From: Thioclava nitratireducens
GTDB lineage: Bacteria > Pseudomonadota > Alphaproteobacteria > Rhodobacterales > Rhodobacteraceae
DNA length: 64,000 nt
Direction: 5' to 3'
NCBI RefSeq assembly: GCF_001940525.2
Contig: NZ_CP019437.1
Span: forward strand, 1,896,501 to 1,960,500
This document shows, piece after piece, positions 8,830 through 17,704 of this stretch; position 1 is the first letter of the stretch, and the number at the start of each line of letters is the position of its first letter. Below the pieces are notes generated by a model. The model was not told where the DNA came from. It saw nothing but the letters and a program-made list of their open reading frames with translations, and made no database searches. The translations under genes and the position numbers were made by a program.

Positions 8830-10238
8830 GGTGCCTCCTCGGCTCGGGGCAGGGTGATCGCGATGGTGAAGCCTGCCGCATCGCTTTCCATCTCCAGCGT
8901 GCCGCCATAGGTCTCGGCCACCGATTGCGCAATGGCGAGACCCAGCCCGCTGCTCGCGCCGCGCCGCCGCGTGTCCGTGCGCCCAGGCGCGAAACGCTCG
9001 CCCAGGCGCGCGCGCAGTTCGGGGGAGGGGCCGGGCCCCGCATCGCGCACCCAGAGCCGGGCGCGCCCGTCGCGCAGCTCCGCGCCGATGGTGACCGGGG
9101 CCTCGCCATGCGCCAGCGCGTTGCCGAGCAGGTTCTTCGCCGCCTCCGACAGCGAGAGCTCATCGGCCAGCACGGGCACCTCCGCCTCGGCGATCTCCAG
9201 CCGGATGTCGCTGCCCGGCGCGAGAGCCGCATGATCGCCTTCCTCGAAGATATCCAAGGCGATGTTGCGCAGATCGACCCGCTCGCGCCGCGCACTGTCG
9301 GCGCGGTGGATCACAAGCGCGCGCGACAGCATCTGATCGAGCAGGCGGCTCAGCCGCACCGTTCCGGAATGCATCTTCGCGACGATCTGGTCGCGCCGCG
9401 CCGGGTCGTCTTCCTCGGCGGCGAGGTCGGATTGCGCGCGCAGGGCGGCGACGGGTGTCCGCAACTGATGCGCGGTGTCCGAGATCAGGCTTTTCATCGT
9501 GGCGAACTGCCGGTCGAGCCGCCCCATGAACCCGTTCGTGGCCTGCACCAGCACATCGACCTCGCGCGGGACGGCGGCGCGGATCGGGGTCAGGTCCTGC
9601 GGATCGCGTTCCGAGATGCCATGAGCCAGCCGCTCCAGCGGGCGCAGCGCGCTATGCACGATGATGATCGCGAAAGCGAGCATGGCGATGCCGCCGACCG
9701 CCAGCCCGCCAAGCGCGTTGCGAGTGATGCTGAGCGCAAGCTGGGTGCGCGCCCGCAGGGTTTGCCCCACGATCACCTCCACCGTGCCGGAGAACTGGCG
9801 TTCCGCGAAACGGCGCGTGACCCGGATGTAGCGCGCGGGCTCTCCCTTGAAGCGCGCATCGTAAAGCTCCGAGTCCTGTGCCGTCGTGTTCGGGCGGGGA
9901 AGGTCCTTGTAGCCTGTGAGCACCGCGCCTTTAGGCCCGCTGACCTGATAGGCGATGCGGTCGTCGGGGGCGAGGGCCAAGAGTTCGAAGGCTGAGACCG
10001 GAAGATCGACCACCGGCGCGCCGTCGCGGATCGAGATCGAAGCGGCGATGTCATTGGCGGCCCCCACCAGCAACCGGTCGAAGGCGTCGCGGGCCGCCGT
10101 GCGCCCATAGGCGAAGGCTGCGAGCGCGAGGATCAGTCCGCCGACGATCATCAGCCCCGACAGCCCGGTCACCAGCCGCGCGGTCAGGGATCGCGTGGCG
10201 GCGAGGCCGGTGTCGTGGGAGCGCGCGCCGTCAGACAT
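8826..10238 (-). CDS. tctE: Sensor histidine kinase, TctE-like
   Basis: This 470-residue membrane kinase has a first membrane helix at about 25-45, a periplasmic sensor of about 125 residues (2CSK-N type), a second helix at about 175-196, a HAMP-like linker (LRPLERLAHGISERDP) and the HisKA phospho-acceptor His257 in DTAHQLRTP. A HATPase domain with N (NLLGNALAHG), G1 (RDAGPG) and G2 (GLGLAIAQ) boxes follows. Position next to an OmpR-type regulator and divergent to tctCBA identifies it as TctE-like; by homology it governs uptake of tricarboxylates or related acids. Its start overlaps the regulator stop by 8 bp. Confidence 0.88.
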   Translation of the reverse strand: MSDGARSHDTGLAATRSLTARLVTGLSGLMIVGGLILALAAFAYGRTAARDAFDRLLVGAANDIAASISIRDGAPVVDLPVSAFELLALAPDDRIAYQVSGPKGAVLTGYKDLPRPNTTAQDSELYDARFKGEPARYIRVTRRFAERQFSGTVEVIVGQTLRARTQLALSITRNALGGLAVGGIAMLAFAIIIVHSALRPLERLAHGISERDPQDLTPIRAAVPREVDVLVQATNGFMGRLDRQFATMKSLISDTAHQLRTPVAALRAQSDLAAEEDDPARRDQIVAKMHSGTVRLSRLLDQMLSRALVIHRADSARRERVDLRNIALDIFEEGDHAALAPGSDIRLEIAEAEVPVLADELSLSEAAKNLLGNALAHGEAPVTIGAELRDGRARLWVRDAGPGPSPELRARLGERFAPGRTDTRRRGASSGLGLAIAQSVAETYGGTLEMESDAAGFTIAITLPRAEEAP

Positions 10239-10911
10239 CGCCGTCGCGCGCCGCCAGACGGTAGCCGCGTCCGCGCAGGGTCTCGATCTCGACCCCGCTG
10301 CCGGTAAGCTTCTTGCGCAGCCGAGCTATATAAAGCTCGATCGCGTTGTCGCCCGGCACGGCGTCGTCGAAGGCGTAAAGCCCCTCGTGCAGCCGGTCCT
10401 TCGACATCACTTGCCCCGCATTGCGCATCAGAATTCCCAGCAGCGCGAATTCGCGGCCCGTCAGTTTCAGCGCCTGATCTCCGACCGAGGCGCTGCCCGC
10501 CGTTGCGTTGTAGCGCAGATGTCCGAGTTCGAGATCGGCGGAGCGGTCGGTCGCCTGACGTCGCCCGATCGCATGAAGTCTTGCTTCCAACTCACGGTGA
10601 TCAAAGGGTTTTACGAGGTAGTCGTCCGCCCCGAGCTGGAAGGCGGAGATCTTGTCGTCGACCGAGAATTGCGCGGTCAGCATCAGCACCGGCATCATCG
10701 CGGCCTGCGCGCGCATCTCGCGCAAGAGGTCGGTGCCGCTGCCATCGGGGAGGTTGATGTCGAGGATCACCGCGTCATAGGCCTGCACCGCCAGAAAATC
10801 GCGCGCCTCCTCTACGGTGGCGGCGAGATCGCAGGCCATGCCGGACCGCGCAAGCCGACGCTGCGTGGCCTCGGCCAGTTCCTCGGCATCCTCCACTAGC
10901 AGAAGCCGCAT
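10231..10911 (-). CDS. tctD: OmpR-family response regulator, TctD-like
   Basis: This 226-residue regulator has a receiver domain (acidic pair at 7-8, phospho-acceptor Asp51 in ILDINLPDG, Lys101 in YLVKPF) and a C-terminal winged-helix Trans_reg_C domain ending in RGRGYRL. It is the first gene of the three-gene operon with tctE and the binding protein. The spacer to the divergent tctC contains a direct and inverted repeat that fits an OmpR/PhoB-type binding site. Confidence 0.9.
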   Translation of the reverse strand: MRLLLVEDAEELAEATQRRLARSGMACDLAATVEEARDFLAVQAYDAVILDINLPDGSGTDLLREMRAQAAMMPVLMLTAQFSVDDKISAFQLGADDYLVKPFDHRELEARLHAIGRRQATDRSADLELGHLRYNATAGSASVGDQALKLTGREFALLGILMRNAGQVMSKDRLHEGLYAFDDAVPGDNAIELYIARLRKKLTGSGVEIETLRGRGYRLAARDGDV

Positions 10912-10933
10912 CCATCCTCCCCGTTTCGGCTCC

Positions 10934-10961
10934 GAACCTGTGACAGGTTCGTGACAGGTTC
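10934..10961. promoter_or_regulatory. Candidate TctD operator between tctD and tctC
   Basis: TGACAGGTTC occurs twice, at 10941-10950 and 10952-10961, with an 11-bp period, the usual spacing of half-sites for OmpR/PhoB-family regulators. The first copy is also the right arm of a perfect palindrome, GAACCTGT (10934-10941) and ACAGGTTC (10943-10950). It lies in the 114-bp divergent spacer of the regulator and transporter operons. Confidence 0.65.
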
Positions 10962-11025
10962 AAGCGGTAAAACCCGACCCATAGCCCGCTGCGGGAGGCA
11001 ACGGGCGGACAGTGGAGGATATACC

Positions 11026-11991
11026 ATGGCTTTTAAACTCATGCGCGCGGCGATTGCTGCCGCGGCGCTCACCGTCGCGACCGGCGCGTCGGCACAGGAA
11101 TGCATCGCACCGGCGAACCCCGGCGGCGGCTGGGACTTCACTTGCCGTCAGGTCGGCAAGACCATGCAGGATCTGGGTCTTATCGACTCGACCATGCAGG
11201 TCGTGAACCTCGCCGGCGGCGGCGGTGGCGTGGCCTTCGCCGAAGTGGTGAACAAGCGCAACGACGACGATAACCTGATCGTCGCGGCCTCCTCGGCCAC
11301 CGCGACCCGTCTGGCGCAGGGCGCCTATCCGGGCAACTCGATGGATCAGGTCCGGTGGGTCGGGTCGATCGGCGCGGATTACGGCGTGATCGCCGTGGCT
11401 GCCGACAGCGACATCCAGACGCTTCCGGAACTGCTCGACAAGATCAAGGCCGACCCGAACTCGGTCTCCGTCGCGGGCGGCTCGGCCGTGGGTGGCTGGG
11501 ACCACCTCAAGGTTCTGATCGCGGCTGACGCTTACGGCATCGACGATGTGCGCAAGGTCAAGTACATCGCCTTCGACGGCGGCGGCGAAGCGGTGACCCA
11601 GCTTCTCGCGGGTTCGGTCCAAGCCTTTACCGGCGATCTGTCGGAAGCCAAGGGCTTCGTCGATTCCGGCGATATCCGCGTGATCGCGGTGCTGGCACCC
11701 GAGCGTCTGGACGGTGAATTCTCGAAATTCCCGACCGCGAAAGAGCAGGGCATCGATGCGATCGGCGCCAACTGGCGCGGCTTCTACGCACCGGGCGGCA
11801 TGTCCGACGAAGCCTATCAGGCTTGGGTCGACAAGGTCGGCAAGCTCTACGCTTCGGACGAGTGGAAGCAGGTGATGGCGGCCAACGGTCTGGCCCCGCT
11901 CGACCTGCAGGGCGCCGAATTCGAGGCCTTCGTCGAGAAGTCGGTCCAGCAGATCCAGGACATCTCGCGCCAGATCGGCATCATCAAGTAA
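11026..11991 (+). CDS. tctC: Tripartite tricarboxylate transporter binding protein
   Basis: This 321-residue periplasmic protein of the TctC (Bug) family has a signal peptide (about 1-24, ending GASAQE). It also has the family ligand-loop pattern IAPANPGGGWD near the N terminus and the second conserved region AGGGGGVAFAEV. It binds an organic acid and hands it to TctAB. The start at 11026 has GGAGG about 9 bases upstream and starts directly at the signal peptide. It heads tctCBA, and a stable hairpin follows it, so its transcript may be made in excess over the membrane genes. Confidence 0.92.
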   Translation: MAFKLMRAAIAAAALTVATGASAQECIAPANPGGGWDFTCRQVGKTMQDLGLIDSTMQVVNLAGGGGGVAFAEVVNKRNDDDNLIVAASSATATRLAQGAYPGNSMDQVRWVGSIGADYGVIAVAADSDIQTLPELLDKIKADPNSVSVAGGSAVGGWDHLKVLIAADAYGIDDVRKVKYIAFDGGGEAVTQLLAGSVQAFTGDLSEAKGFVDSGDIRVIAVLAPERLDGEFSKFPTAKEQGIDAIGANWRGFYAPGGMSDEAYQAWVDKVGKLYASDEWKQVMAANGLAPLDLQGAEFEAFVEKSVQQIQDISRQIGIIK

Positions 11992-12006
11992 GCGAGACAC
12001 CCATGC

Positions 12007-12035
12007 GCGCGGCGGGCCCAAGGGCGCCGCCGCGC
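12007..12035 (+). terminator. Hairpin between tctC and tctB (attenuating or stabilising)
   Basis: Arms GCGCGGCGG (12007-12015) and CCGCCGCGC (12027-12035) form a 9-bp GC stem, followed by CTTCATTT. It lies within the operon, and similar hairpins behind binding-protein genes are known to limit read-through or protect the upstream mRNA. The T run is weak, so it is probably not a full terminator. Confidence 0.5.
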
Positions 12036-12057
12036 CTTCATTTCAAGGGAGGGGATC

Positions 12058-12489
12058 ATGAGTGATCGCATCTTCGGCGCCGTCGGCCTGTGCCTCGCGC
12101 TGTTCTACGGCTGGGCGACGCTGCAAATCCAAGAAAGTTTCCTGTCGGATGCGGTGGGGCCGAAAACCTTTCCGCTGGTGATCGCGGTGATCCTCGGGCT
12201 GGCTTCGCTCGCGATCCTGCTCAAGCCCGATCCCGACCCGGTCTGGCCGAGCCTCTCGCGGCTCGCTGAAATCCTCGCCGCCGTCGTGGTGATGATCCTC
12301 TATGCGGAATTCCTGCCCATCGCGGGCTTCCTGATCGCGACCGCTTTTGCCAGCGCCTACCTGACATGGCGGCTGGGCACGCGTCCGCTGCAATCCGTCG
12401 TCGTCGGCGTCGCCACCTCGATCGGTATCTACGTAATTTTCAAGCTGGTGCTGGGGCTGTCGCTCGCCAGCGGCCCCTTCGGTTTCTGA
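12058..12489 (+). CDS. tctB: Tripartite tricarboxylate transporter, small membrane subunit
   Basis: The 143-residue protein has four predicted membrane helices (about 7-23, 37-55, 72-90 and 112-140) and the short loops of TctB. It is the small integral membrane partner of TctA. GGAGGGG precedes the ATG, and tctA begins 6 bp after its stop. Confidence 0.9.
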   Translation: MSDRIFGAVGLCLALFYGWATLQIQESFLSDAVGPKTFPLVIAVILGLASLAILLKPDPDPVWPSLSRLAEILAAVVVMILYAEFLPIAGFLIATAFASAYLTWRLGTRPLQSVVVGVATSIGIYVIFKLVLGLSLASGPFGF

Positions 12490-12495
12490 GGTGAA

Positions 12496-14037
12496 ATGAT
12501 GGACACCCTGATGTCACTCGCAGACGGTTTTCACACCGCTCTGACCTTCGAAAACCTGCTGCTCGCGCTTTTGGGCACGTTCCTCGGCACCATGATGGGC
12601 GCGCTGCCCGGTCTCGGCCCGTCCAACGGCGTCGCGATCCTGATCCCGCTGGCGTTTACGCTGGGGCTGGGAGCCACGCCCTCGCTGATCTTGCTCACGA
12701 GCGTCTATTACGGGGCGATGTATGGCGGGCGGATCAGTTCGATCCTGCTGAATATTCCGGGCGACGAACCCGCGATGATGACCTGTCTCGACGGCTACCC
12801 GATGGCCAAGAAGGGGCTTGCGGGCGAGGCGCTGTCGCTCTCGGGTATCGCAAGCTTCGTGGGTGCTTTCATCGCCACCTGGGGCCTGATCCTGCTGGCA
12901 CCGCAGCTGGTGAAATTCGCGCTGCTGTTCGGTCCGGCGGAATATTTCGCGCTCTTCGCGCTGGCCTTTGCCACGCTGGGCGGGGTCTCCTCGACCAATC
13001 AGGCGAAATCGGCCTTCGCCGCGATGCTGGGCCTCGGCCTGTCGGTGATCGGGGTGGACACCCAGACCGGCGTGCCGCGTCTGACCTTCGGCGAGGTGCA
13101 CCTCTATGACGGGCTCGATTTCCTAGTCGCGATCGTCGGTCTTTTCGCGCTGTCGGAAGTGTTCATCTTCCTCGAGCACCGCCACGGTTCGGCCACCGGC
13201 GCGGGTCACAAGGTCTCGGTCGGGCGCATCACACCCCCGTGGAAGATGGTGAAAGAGACGACGCCTACCATGCTGCGCTCGTCGCTCTTGGGCTTCGTCG
13301 CGGGCGTGCTGCCGGGGGCAGGGGCGTCGCTGGGCTCCTTCATCTCCTACTCGATGGAGAAGAAGCTGGTGGACCGCAAGAACACCTTCGGCACGGGCGA
13401 CCCGCGCGGTGTCGCGGCCCCCGAGGCGGGCAACAATGCGGCCGCAGGCGGTGCGCTTGTGCCGATGCTGGCGCTCGGCGTGCCGGGCTCGGGGACGACC
13501 GCCGTGCTGCTGGCGGTGCTTCTGTCGCTCAACATCACGCCCGGCCCCTTGCTGTTCCAGAACAACCCCGATGTGGTCTGGGGTCTGATCGCGGCGCTGT
13601 TCATCGCCAACTTCATGCTGCTTGCGATGAACATCCCGATGGTGGGCATCTTCACCCGCGTCCTGATGATCCCGCCGCGCATCCTGATGCCGATCGTTGC
13701 GATGGTGTCCTTCGTGGGGATCTACGGGATTTCCGGCTCCAGCTTCGATCTGCTGGTGATGATCGGCTTCGGCGTGATGGGCTGGGTACTGCGCAAGCTC
13801 GACGTGCCGCTGGTGCCGATCATTCTCGGCACGCTTCTGGGCAACACGATGGAGAACAACCTGCGTCGGGCGGTCACGATCTCGAATGGCGATTACGGAA
13901 CGCTGGTCGGCAGCCCGCTGGCAATCGGCCTGTGGACCGTGGCGATTGTCGGCTTCATCCTGCCGCTGTTCCTTGGGCGCTTCGTGAAAGCGCGGATGCA
14001 TGAGCGCCGCGATGACGAGGGTGCGATCGAAGACTGA
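12496..14037 (+). CDS. tctA: Tripartite tricarboxylate transporter, large permease subunit
   Basis: This 513-residue permease has about 11-12 membrane helices. It shows the duplicated glycine/proline motifs of TctA: GALPGLGPSNGVA near residue 35 and GVLPGAGASLG near residue 275, each in a repeat half. Other conserved segments are YGGRISSILLNIPG and PMLALGVPGSGTTA. It uses a cation gradient to import the acid bound by TctC. The start may be the first or second of two adjacent ATG codons (12496, 12499). Confidence 0.94.
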   Translation: MMDTLMSLADGFHTALTFENLLLALLGTFLGTMMGALPGLGPSNGVAILIPLAFTLGLGATPSLILLTSVYYGAMYGGRISSILLNIPGDEPAMMTCLDGYPMAKKGLAGEALSLSGIASFVGAFIATWGLILLAPQLVKFALLFGPAEYFALFALAFATLGGVSSTNQAKSAFAAMLGLGLSVIGVDTQTGVPRLTFGEVHLYDGLDFLVAIVGLFALSEVFIFLEHRHGSATGAGHKVSVGRITPPWKMVKETTPTMLRSSLLGFVAGVLPGAGASLGSFISYSMEKKLVDRKNTFGTGDPRGVAAPEAGNNAAAGGALVPMLALGVPGSGTTAVLLAVLLSLNITPGPLLFQNNPDVVWGLIAALFIANFMLLAMNIPMVGIFTRVLMIPPRILMPIVAMVSFVGIYGISGSSFDLLVMIGFGVMGWVLRKLDVPLVPIILGTLLGNTMENNLRRAVTISNGDYGTLVGSPLAIGLWTVAIVGFILPLFLGRFVKARMHERRDDEGAIED

Positions 14038-14049
14038 TCGCACCCCCAA

Positions 14050-14084
14050 GCGCAGGCACCGCACCTCCCCCGCGGTGCCTGCGC
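14050..14084. terminator. Long hairpin after tctA
   Basis: A perfect 13-bp stem, with arms 14050-14062 and 14072-14084 around a 9-base loop, lies 13 bp after the tctA stop. No T run follows directly; it precedes a second hairpin that does have one. Confidence 0.6.
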
Positions 14085-14097
14085 CGGATTGAAGGCA

Positions 14098-14130
14098 GGG
14101 GCGGCGGTGGTCAATCCGCCGCCCCTTTTT
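14098..14130 (+). terminator. Rho-independent terminator of tctCBA
   Basis: Arms GGGGCGGCGG (14098-14107) and CCGCCGCCCC (14116-14125) make a perfect 10-bp stem with an 8-base loop, followed by TTTTT (14126-14130). It ends the tctCBA transcript just before the convergent dehydrogenase gene. Confidence 0.9.
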
Positions 14131-14142
14131 GCCTCCGATCCG

Positions 14143-14946
14143 TTACTGCGTGGTCCAGCCACCATCGACCGGAATGGACGTACCGGTCACGTTGTGCGCG
14201 ATCGGCGCACAGAGCCAAAGCGCGAGCGCCCCGATCTCGGACGGGTCCGAGAGACGTCGCGTCGGCTGCTTCTCCGCCAGAAGATCCGCGATCCCCGCGG
14301 CCCGGTCGCCGCCATGGGCCGCTGCGCGTTCCGCGATCTGCGGCCCGAGGATGTCGGTTTCGGTCCAGCCCGGACAGATGCAGTTCACCGTCACGCCGCC
14401 CGCTTCACGCGTGCCCGCCTGCGCATATTCCAGCGCCGCGACGCGGCTCATGCCGACGAGGCCGAATTTCGAGGCGACATAGGGCGCCTTGTTGGCCGAG
14501 GCCACAAGCCCATGCACCGAGGCGATATTGATCACCCGCCCGTAGCCGCGCTCGGCCATGTCCGGCATCGCGCGGCGCATCGTATGGAATGCACCCGAGA
14601 GGTTCACCGCGAGCACCGCGTTCCAGATCTCGGGCGTGGCGTCGGCAAGGCTGGTGGTGCGCTGGATGCCTGCGTTGTTCACGAGGATATCCGCGCCGCC
14701 CCACTCCGCGACCGCGTCCATCATCGCGTCGATTTGCGTGGGATCGGCCATGTCGGCGTCGAAGAACTTCACCTCGGGCGAACCCGCCTTTTCCAGCACC
14801 GCCGTCGCCTTGGCGATCTGCGCCTCATCGGCCAGCCCGTGCAGCGCGATACGCGCGCCCGCCTCGGCCAGCGACTTGGCGATGGCGAGCCCGATCCCCT
14901 GCACCGAGCCTGTCACCAGTGCGGTCTTTCCCTCCAGTTGCGACAT
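14143..14946 (-). CDS. 3-Hydroxybutyrate dehydrogenase-like SDR
   Basis: This 267-residue short-chain dehydrogenase has TGSVQGIG (cofactor loop), NNAG (90-92), and catalytic Ser143, Tyr156 and Lys160 (YVASK). The C terminus (LLAEKQPTRRL, then GTSIPVDGGWTTQ) matches D-3-hydroxybutyrate dehydrogenases, which have LL-EKQP and PVDGGWTAQ at these points. It would oxidise 3-hydroxybutyrate to acetoacetate. It is the last gene of a three-gene operon with an acyl-CoA ligase and a thiolase; its ATG shares one base with the ligase stop. GGAGGAGGA lies just upstream. A different 3-hydroxyacid substrate is possible. Confidence 0.8.
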   Translation of the reverse strand: MSQLEGKTALVTGSVQGIGLAIAKSLAEAGARIALHGLADEAQIAKATAVLEKAGSPEVKFFDADMADPTQIDAMMDAVAEWGGADILVNNAGIQRTTSLADATPEIWNAVLAVNLSGAFHTMRRAMPDMAERGYGRVINIASVHGLVASANKAPYVASKFGLVGMSRVAALEYAQAGTREAGGVTVNCICPGWTETDILGPQIAERAAAHGGDRAAGIADLLAEKQPTRRLSDPSEIGALALWLCAPIAHNVTGTSIPVDGGWTTQ

Positions 14947-16447
14947 CAATCCTCCTCCGTCACCAGTTTGCGCAGCTCGGTTTTCAGAACCTTGCCGTAA
15001 TTGTTCTTGGGTAGCTGCGCGATCACGCGATACGCCTTCGGGCGCTTGAACCGTGCGATCTGCTCGCAGCAGTGTTGATTGAGGGCGGCCGGGTCGATCT
15101 CGGCTCCCGGCGCAGGCGTGACGAAGGCCACGACGCTCTCGCCCCATTCCGGGTCGGGTTTGCCGACCACCGCGACCTCATGGACCGATGGGTGCAGCAG
15201 CAGAACCTCCTCGACCTCGCGGGGATAGATGTTGGTGCCGCCCGAAATGATGACATCCTTGGAGCGATCCTGCAGCGTGACGAAGCCGTCCGCATCCATC
15301 GTGCCCAGATCGCCGGTCCAGAGCCAGCCGTCGCGGAGCGCCTTCGCACTCGCCTCCGGGTTCTGCCAGTAGCCCGACATCACCGCCGCGCCGCGCACGA
15401 GGATCTCGCCGGTCTCGCCAGCGGGCAGGGGCGGCCATCGGGATCAGCGATCCGCACCGAGACCGGGCTATGCGCGAGCCCGACCGAGGCCAGTCGTTCG
15501 CGCCAGCGCGGGTGGGTGCGATCCGCCACCAGCTCGCGCGACAGGGCGGTGATCGTCATCGGGCTCTCGCCCTGGCCGTAGATCTGCACGAAGCGCGGCC
15601 CCATCACCTCGACTGCCTCGATGATATCGGCGACATACATCGGTCCACCGCCATAGACGATGGTCTTGATGCCCTCGCCGGTTTGCCCCGCGGCGCGGGC
15701 GCGGTCCACCAGACGACGGATCATGGTGGGGGCGGCGAACATCGAGACATGTTGCAGCTTCGGCGCGAGGTCGAGAATTTCGTCGGCCTCGAACCCGCCC
15801 GAGCGCGGCACCACATGGCGCGCGCCGCGCATCACATGGACGAAGTTGTAAAGCCCCGCGCCATGCGACATCGGCGCGGCGTAGAGGATCGCGTCCTGCG
15901 GCTCGACGCTGTCGACGTCCGAGAAATACCCCAGACACATCGCCTGCACATTGGCCGAGGTGATGCACACGCCCTTGGGCCGCCCGGTCGTGCCGGAGGT
16001 GTAGAACAGCCAGACCGTCTGGTCGGCGGCGATCTCGACCGGGGCGAGCATCGGGACATGGTGCAGGAGATCGGCATAGGCCGGGCCTCTCAGGTCCACC
16101 GTCGCGACGCCCAGATCGCTTTCCGGACCCCCGGTGAAGGCAAGCTTCGCCTCTGAAGCCTCGATGATCCATGCGGCCTCGCGCGGGTGCAGCTTGCCGT
16201 TGATCGGCACCGCCACTGCACCTGCGAACCACGCGCCATACATCGCCTCGAGATATTCCGGGCAGTTCTTCGCGAACAGCGCGACGCGGTCGCCCGGAGC
16301 GATCCCTTTCGCGACCAGCGCAGCCCCGATCCGGGCAGCGCGATCGGCGAATTCCGCATAGGTGGCGCGCAGCTCCTCGCCCTGCAGCAGCGCGGGGGCG
16401 TCGGGGGTGCGGATCGCGCTGCGGATCAGCCACTCCGCCGGGTTCAT
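14946..16447 (-). pseudogene. Acyl-CoA synthetase (AMP-binding), one-base frameshift
   Basis: This ligase activates a carboxylic acid as acyl-AMP and then acyl-CoA. The N-terminal part (start 16447) has the AMP motif YTSGTTGRPKG, IYGQGESPMT and the lid region. The C-terminal part has WLWTGDLGTMDADGF, RSKDVIISGGTNIYPREVEE and the catalytic lysine region NNYGKVLKTELR. The two parts lie in different frames. At the G run 15428-15431 one base is missing (minus strand reads GRPCPLARP instead of GRPLPAGETGE). Restoring one base joins them into about 500 residues. There is no other sign of decay, so a homopolymer sequencing error is plausible. It sits between a thiolase (ATGA overlap) and a 3-hydroxybutyrate dehydrogenase-like gene; the substrate is probably a short or medium oxo- or hydroxy-acid. 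Confidence 0.85.
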
Positions 16448-17610
16448 GCCGCGCGCTCCGCTTCGAGGATCGAGCAGTAATTCGCGACGCCCGAGCCGCC
16501 CATATTGAAGACGCAACCCAGTTCCGCGCCGGGCAGTTGCATCTCGCCCGCCTGACCGGTGAGCTGCATCGCGGCCAGCACATGCATCGACACGCCGGTC
16601 GCGCCCACGGGATGCCCCTTGGCCTTCAGCCCGCCCGAGAGGTTCACCGGAAGCTTCCCGTCGCGCAGCACGAGCCCGTCGTCGATGGCGCGCGCGCCGG
16701 CGCCTTGCGGCACCAGCCCCATCGCCTCGTAGACGAGCAATTCCGCGATGGTGAAACAGTCATGGACCTCGGCGAAGGAGAGATCACCGACCCCCACGCC
16801 CGCCGAAGCATAGGCACGGCGGAAAGCCTCCGCCGGGCCCTCGAAGGCCAGCAGATCGCGGCGCGACATCGGCAGGTAGTCATTGACCTGCTCGGCGGCG
16901 CGGAAACCTATGGAATTGGCGAAATCGCCCGCGCGGTCGTCCGCGACCATGACCAGCGCCGCCGCCCCGTCGGAGATCAGCGAGCAATCGGTCATCCGCA
17001 GCGGCGGGGCGATCATCGGGTTCTTGTCGCTCACCGTGTTGCAGAACTCGAACCCCACATCCTTGCGCATCTGCGCCAGCGGGTTGGCGAGCGCATTGTG
17101 GTGGTTCTTCGCCGCGATCCGGGCCAGCGCGGCCGAGCGGTCGCCATGCGACTGATAATAGGCCTGCGCGAAACGCGCGAAAATCTGCGGGAACGAAACG
17201 CCCGCCTCCTCCATCTGGTAAGATGCCCCGGCCAGTGCCTCGGTCACGCCAGCGGTGTCCTTCGCGGTCATCTTCTCGGCCCCGATGACCAGCGCGGCCT
17301 TCACCCGGCCCGAGCGGATCGCATCGCGCGCGGCATAGATCGCAGCCGAGCCCGACGCGCAGGCGTTCTCGACGCGGGTCGCAGGCGTGAAGCGCAGCTT
17401 GTCGTCGATCCCCAGCGCCAGCGAGCTTGCGAACCCGTCCGGCACCAGCCCGGAGTTGAAATGCCCCAGCCAGATGCCGTCGATCTCTGCCGGGTCGATC
17501 CCGGCGTGCTCCAACGCGCCGCCGCCCGCTTCGAGAACCAGATCCTCGAGCGTGCGCCCCTCCAGCTTGCCGAATTTCGTATGGCCCCAGCCGACGATCT
17601 TCGCGTCCAT
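16444..17610 (-). CDS. Thiolase family protein (acetyl-CoA acetyltransferase / SCP-x type)
   Basis: The 388-residue protein has the thiolase fold with the nucleophile Cys84 in VENACASGSAA, and SGGLKAKGHPVGATG with the catalytic His near residue 338. The HDCFTIAELLVYEAMG segment is typical of the SCP-x/thiolase-like branch rather than classical biosynthetic thiolases. It probably cleaves a 3-oxoacyl-CoA. It is the first gene of an operon with the acyl-CoA ligase and the 3-hydroxybutyrate dehydrogenase-like gene, and diverges from a PAS-LuxR regulator. GGAGAG precedes the ATG at 17610. Confidence 0.85.
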   Translation of the reverse strand: MDAKIVGWGHTKFGKLEGRTLEDLVLEAGGGALEHAGIDPAEIDGIWLGHFNSGLVPDGFASSLALGIDDKLRFTPATRVENACASGSAAIYAARDAIRSGRVKAALVIGAEKMTAKDTAGVTEALAGASYQMEEAGVSFPQIFARFAQAYYQSHGDRSAALARIAAKNHHNALANPLAQMRKDVGFEFCNTVSDKNPMIAPPLRMTDCSLISDGAAALVMVADDRAGDFANSIGFRAAEQVNDYLPMSRRDLLAFEGPAEAFRRAYASAGVGVGDLSFAEVHDCFTIAELLVYEAMGLVPQGAGARAIDDGLVLRDGKLPVNLSGGLKAKGHPVGATGVSMHVLAAMQLTGQAGEMQLPGAELGCVFNMGGSGVANYCSILEAERAA

Positions 17611-17675
17611 GCGGCTCTCCTCCCAATGGTTCTCCGTTGCGGCGGAGACTAGCGCAGGGGCGGCACGACCTCTAT

Positions 17676-17687
17676 TCGTAGAACTAC
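17676..17687. promoter_or_regulatory. Palindrome in the thiolase / PAS-LuxR spacer, candidate operator
   Basis: CGTAGAACTACG is a perfect inverted repeat (5-bp arms, 2-base centre) in the 94-bp divergent spacer, close to the regulator start. LuxR/NarL-type regulators commonly bind short palindromes of this size. The assignment to the adjacent regulator is inference. Confidence 0.4.
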
Positions 17688-17704
17688 GCTATCGGGAGAA
17701 GAGG

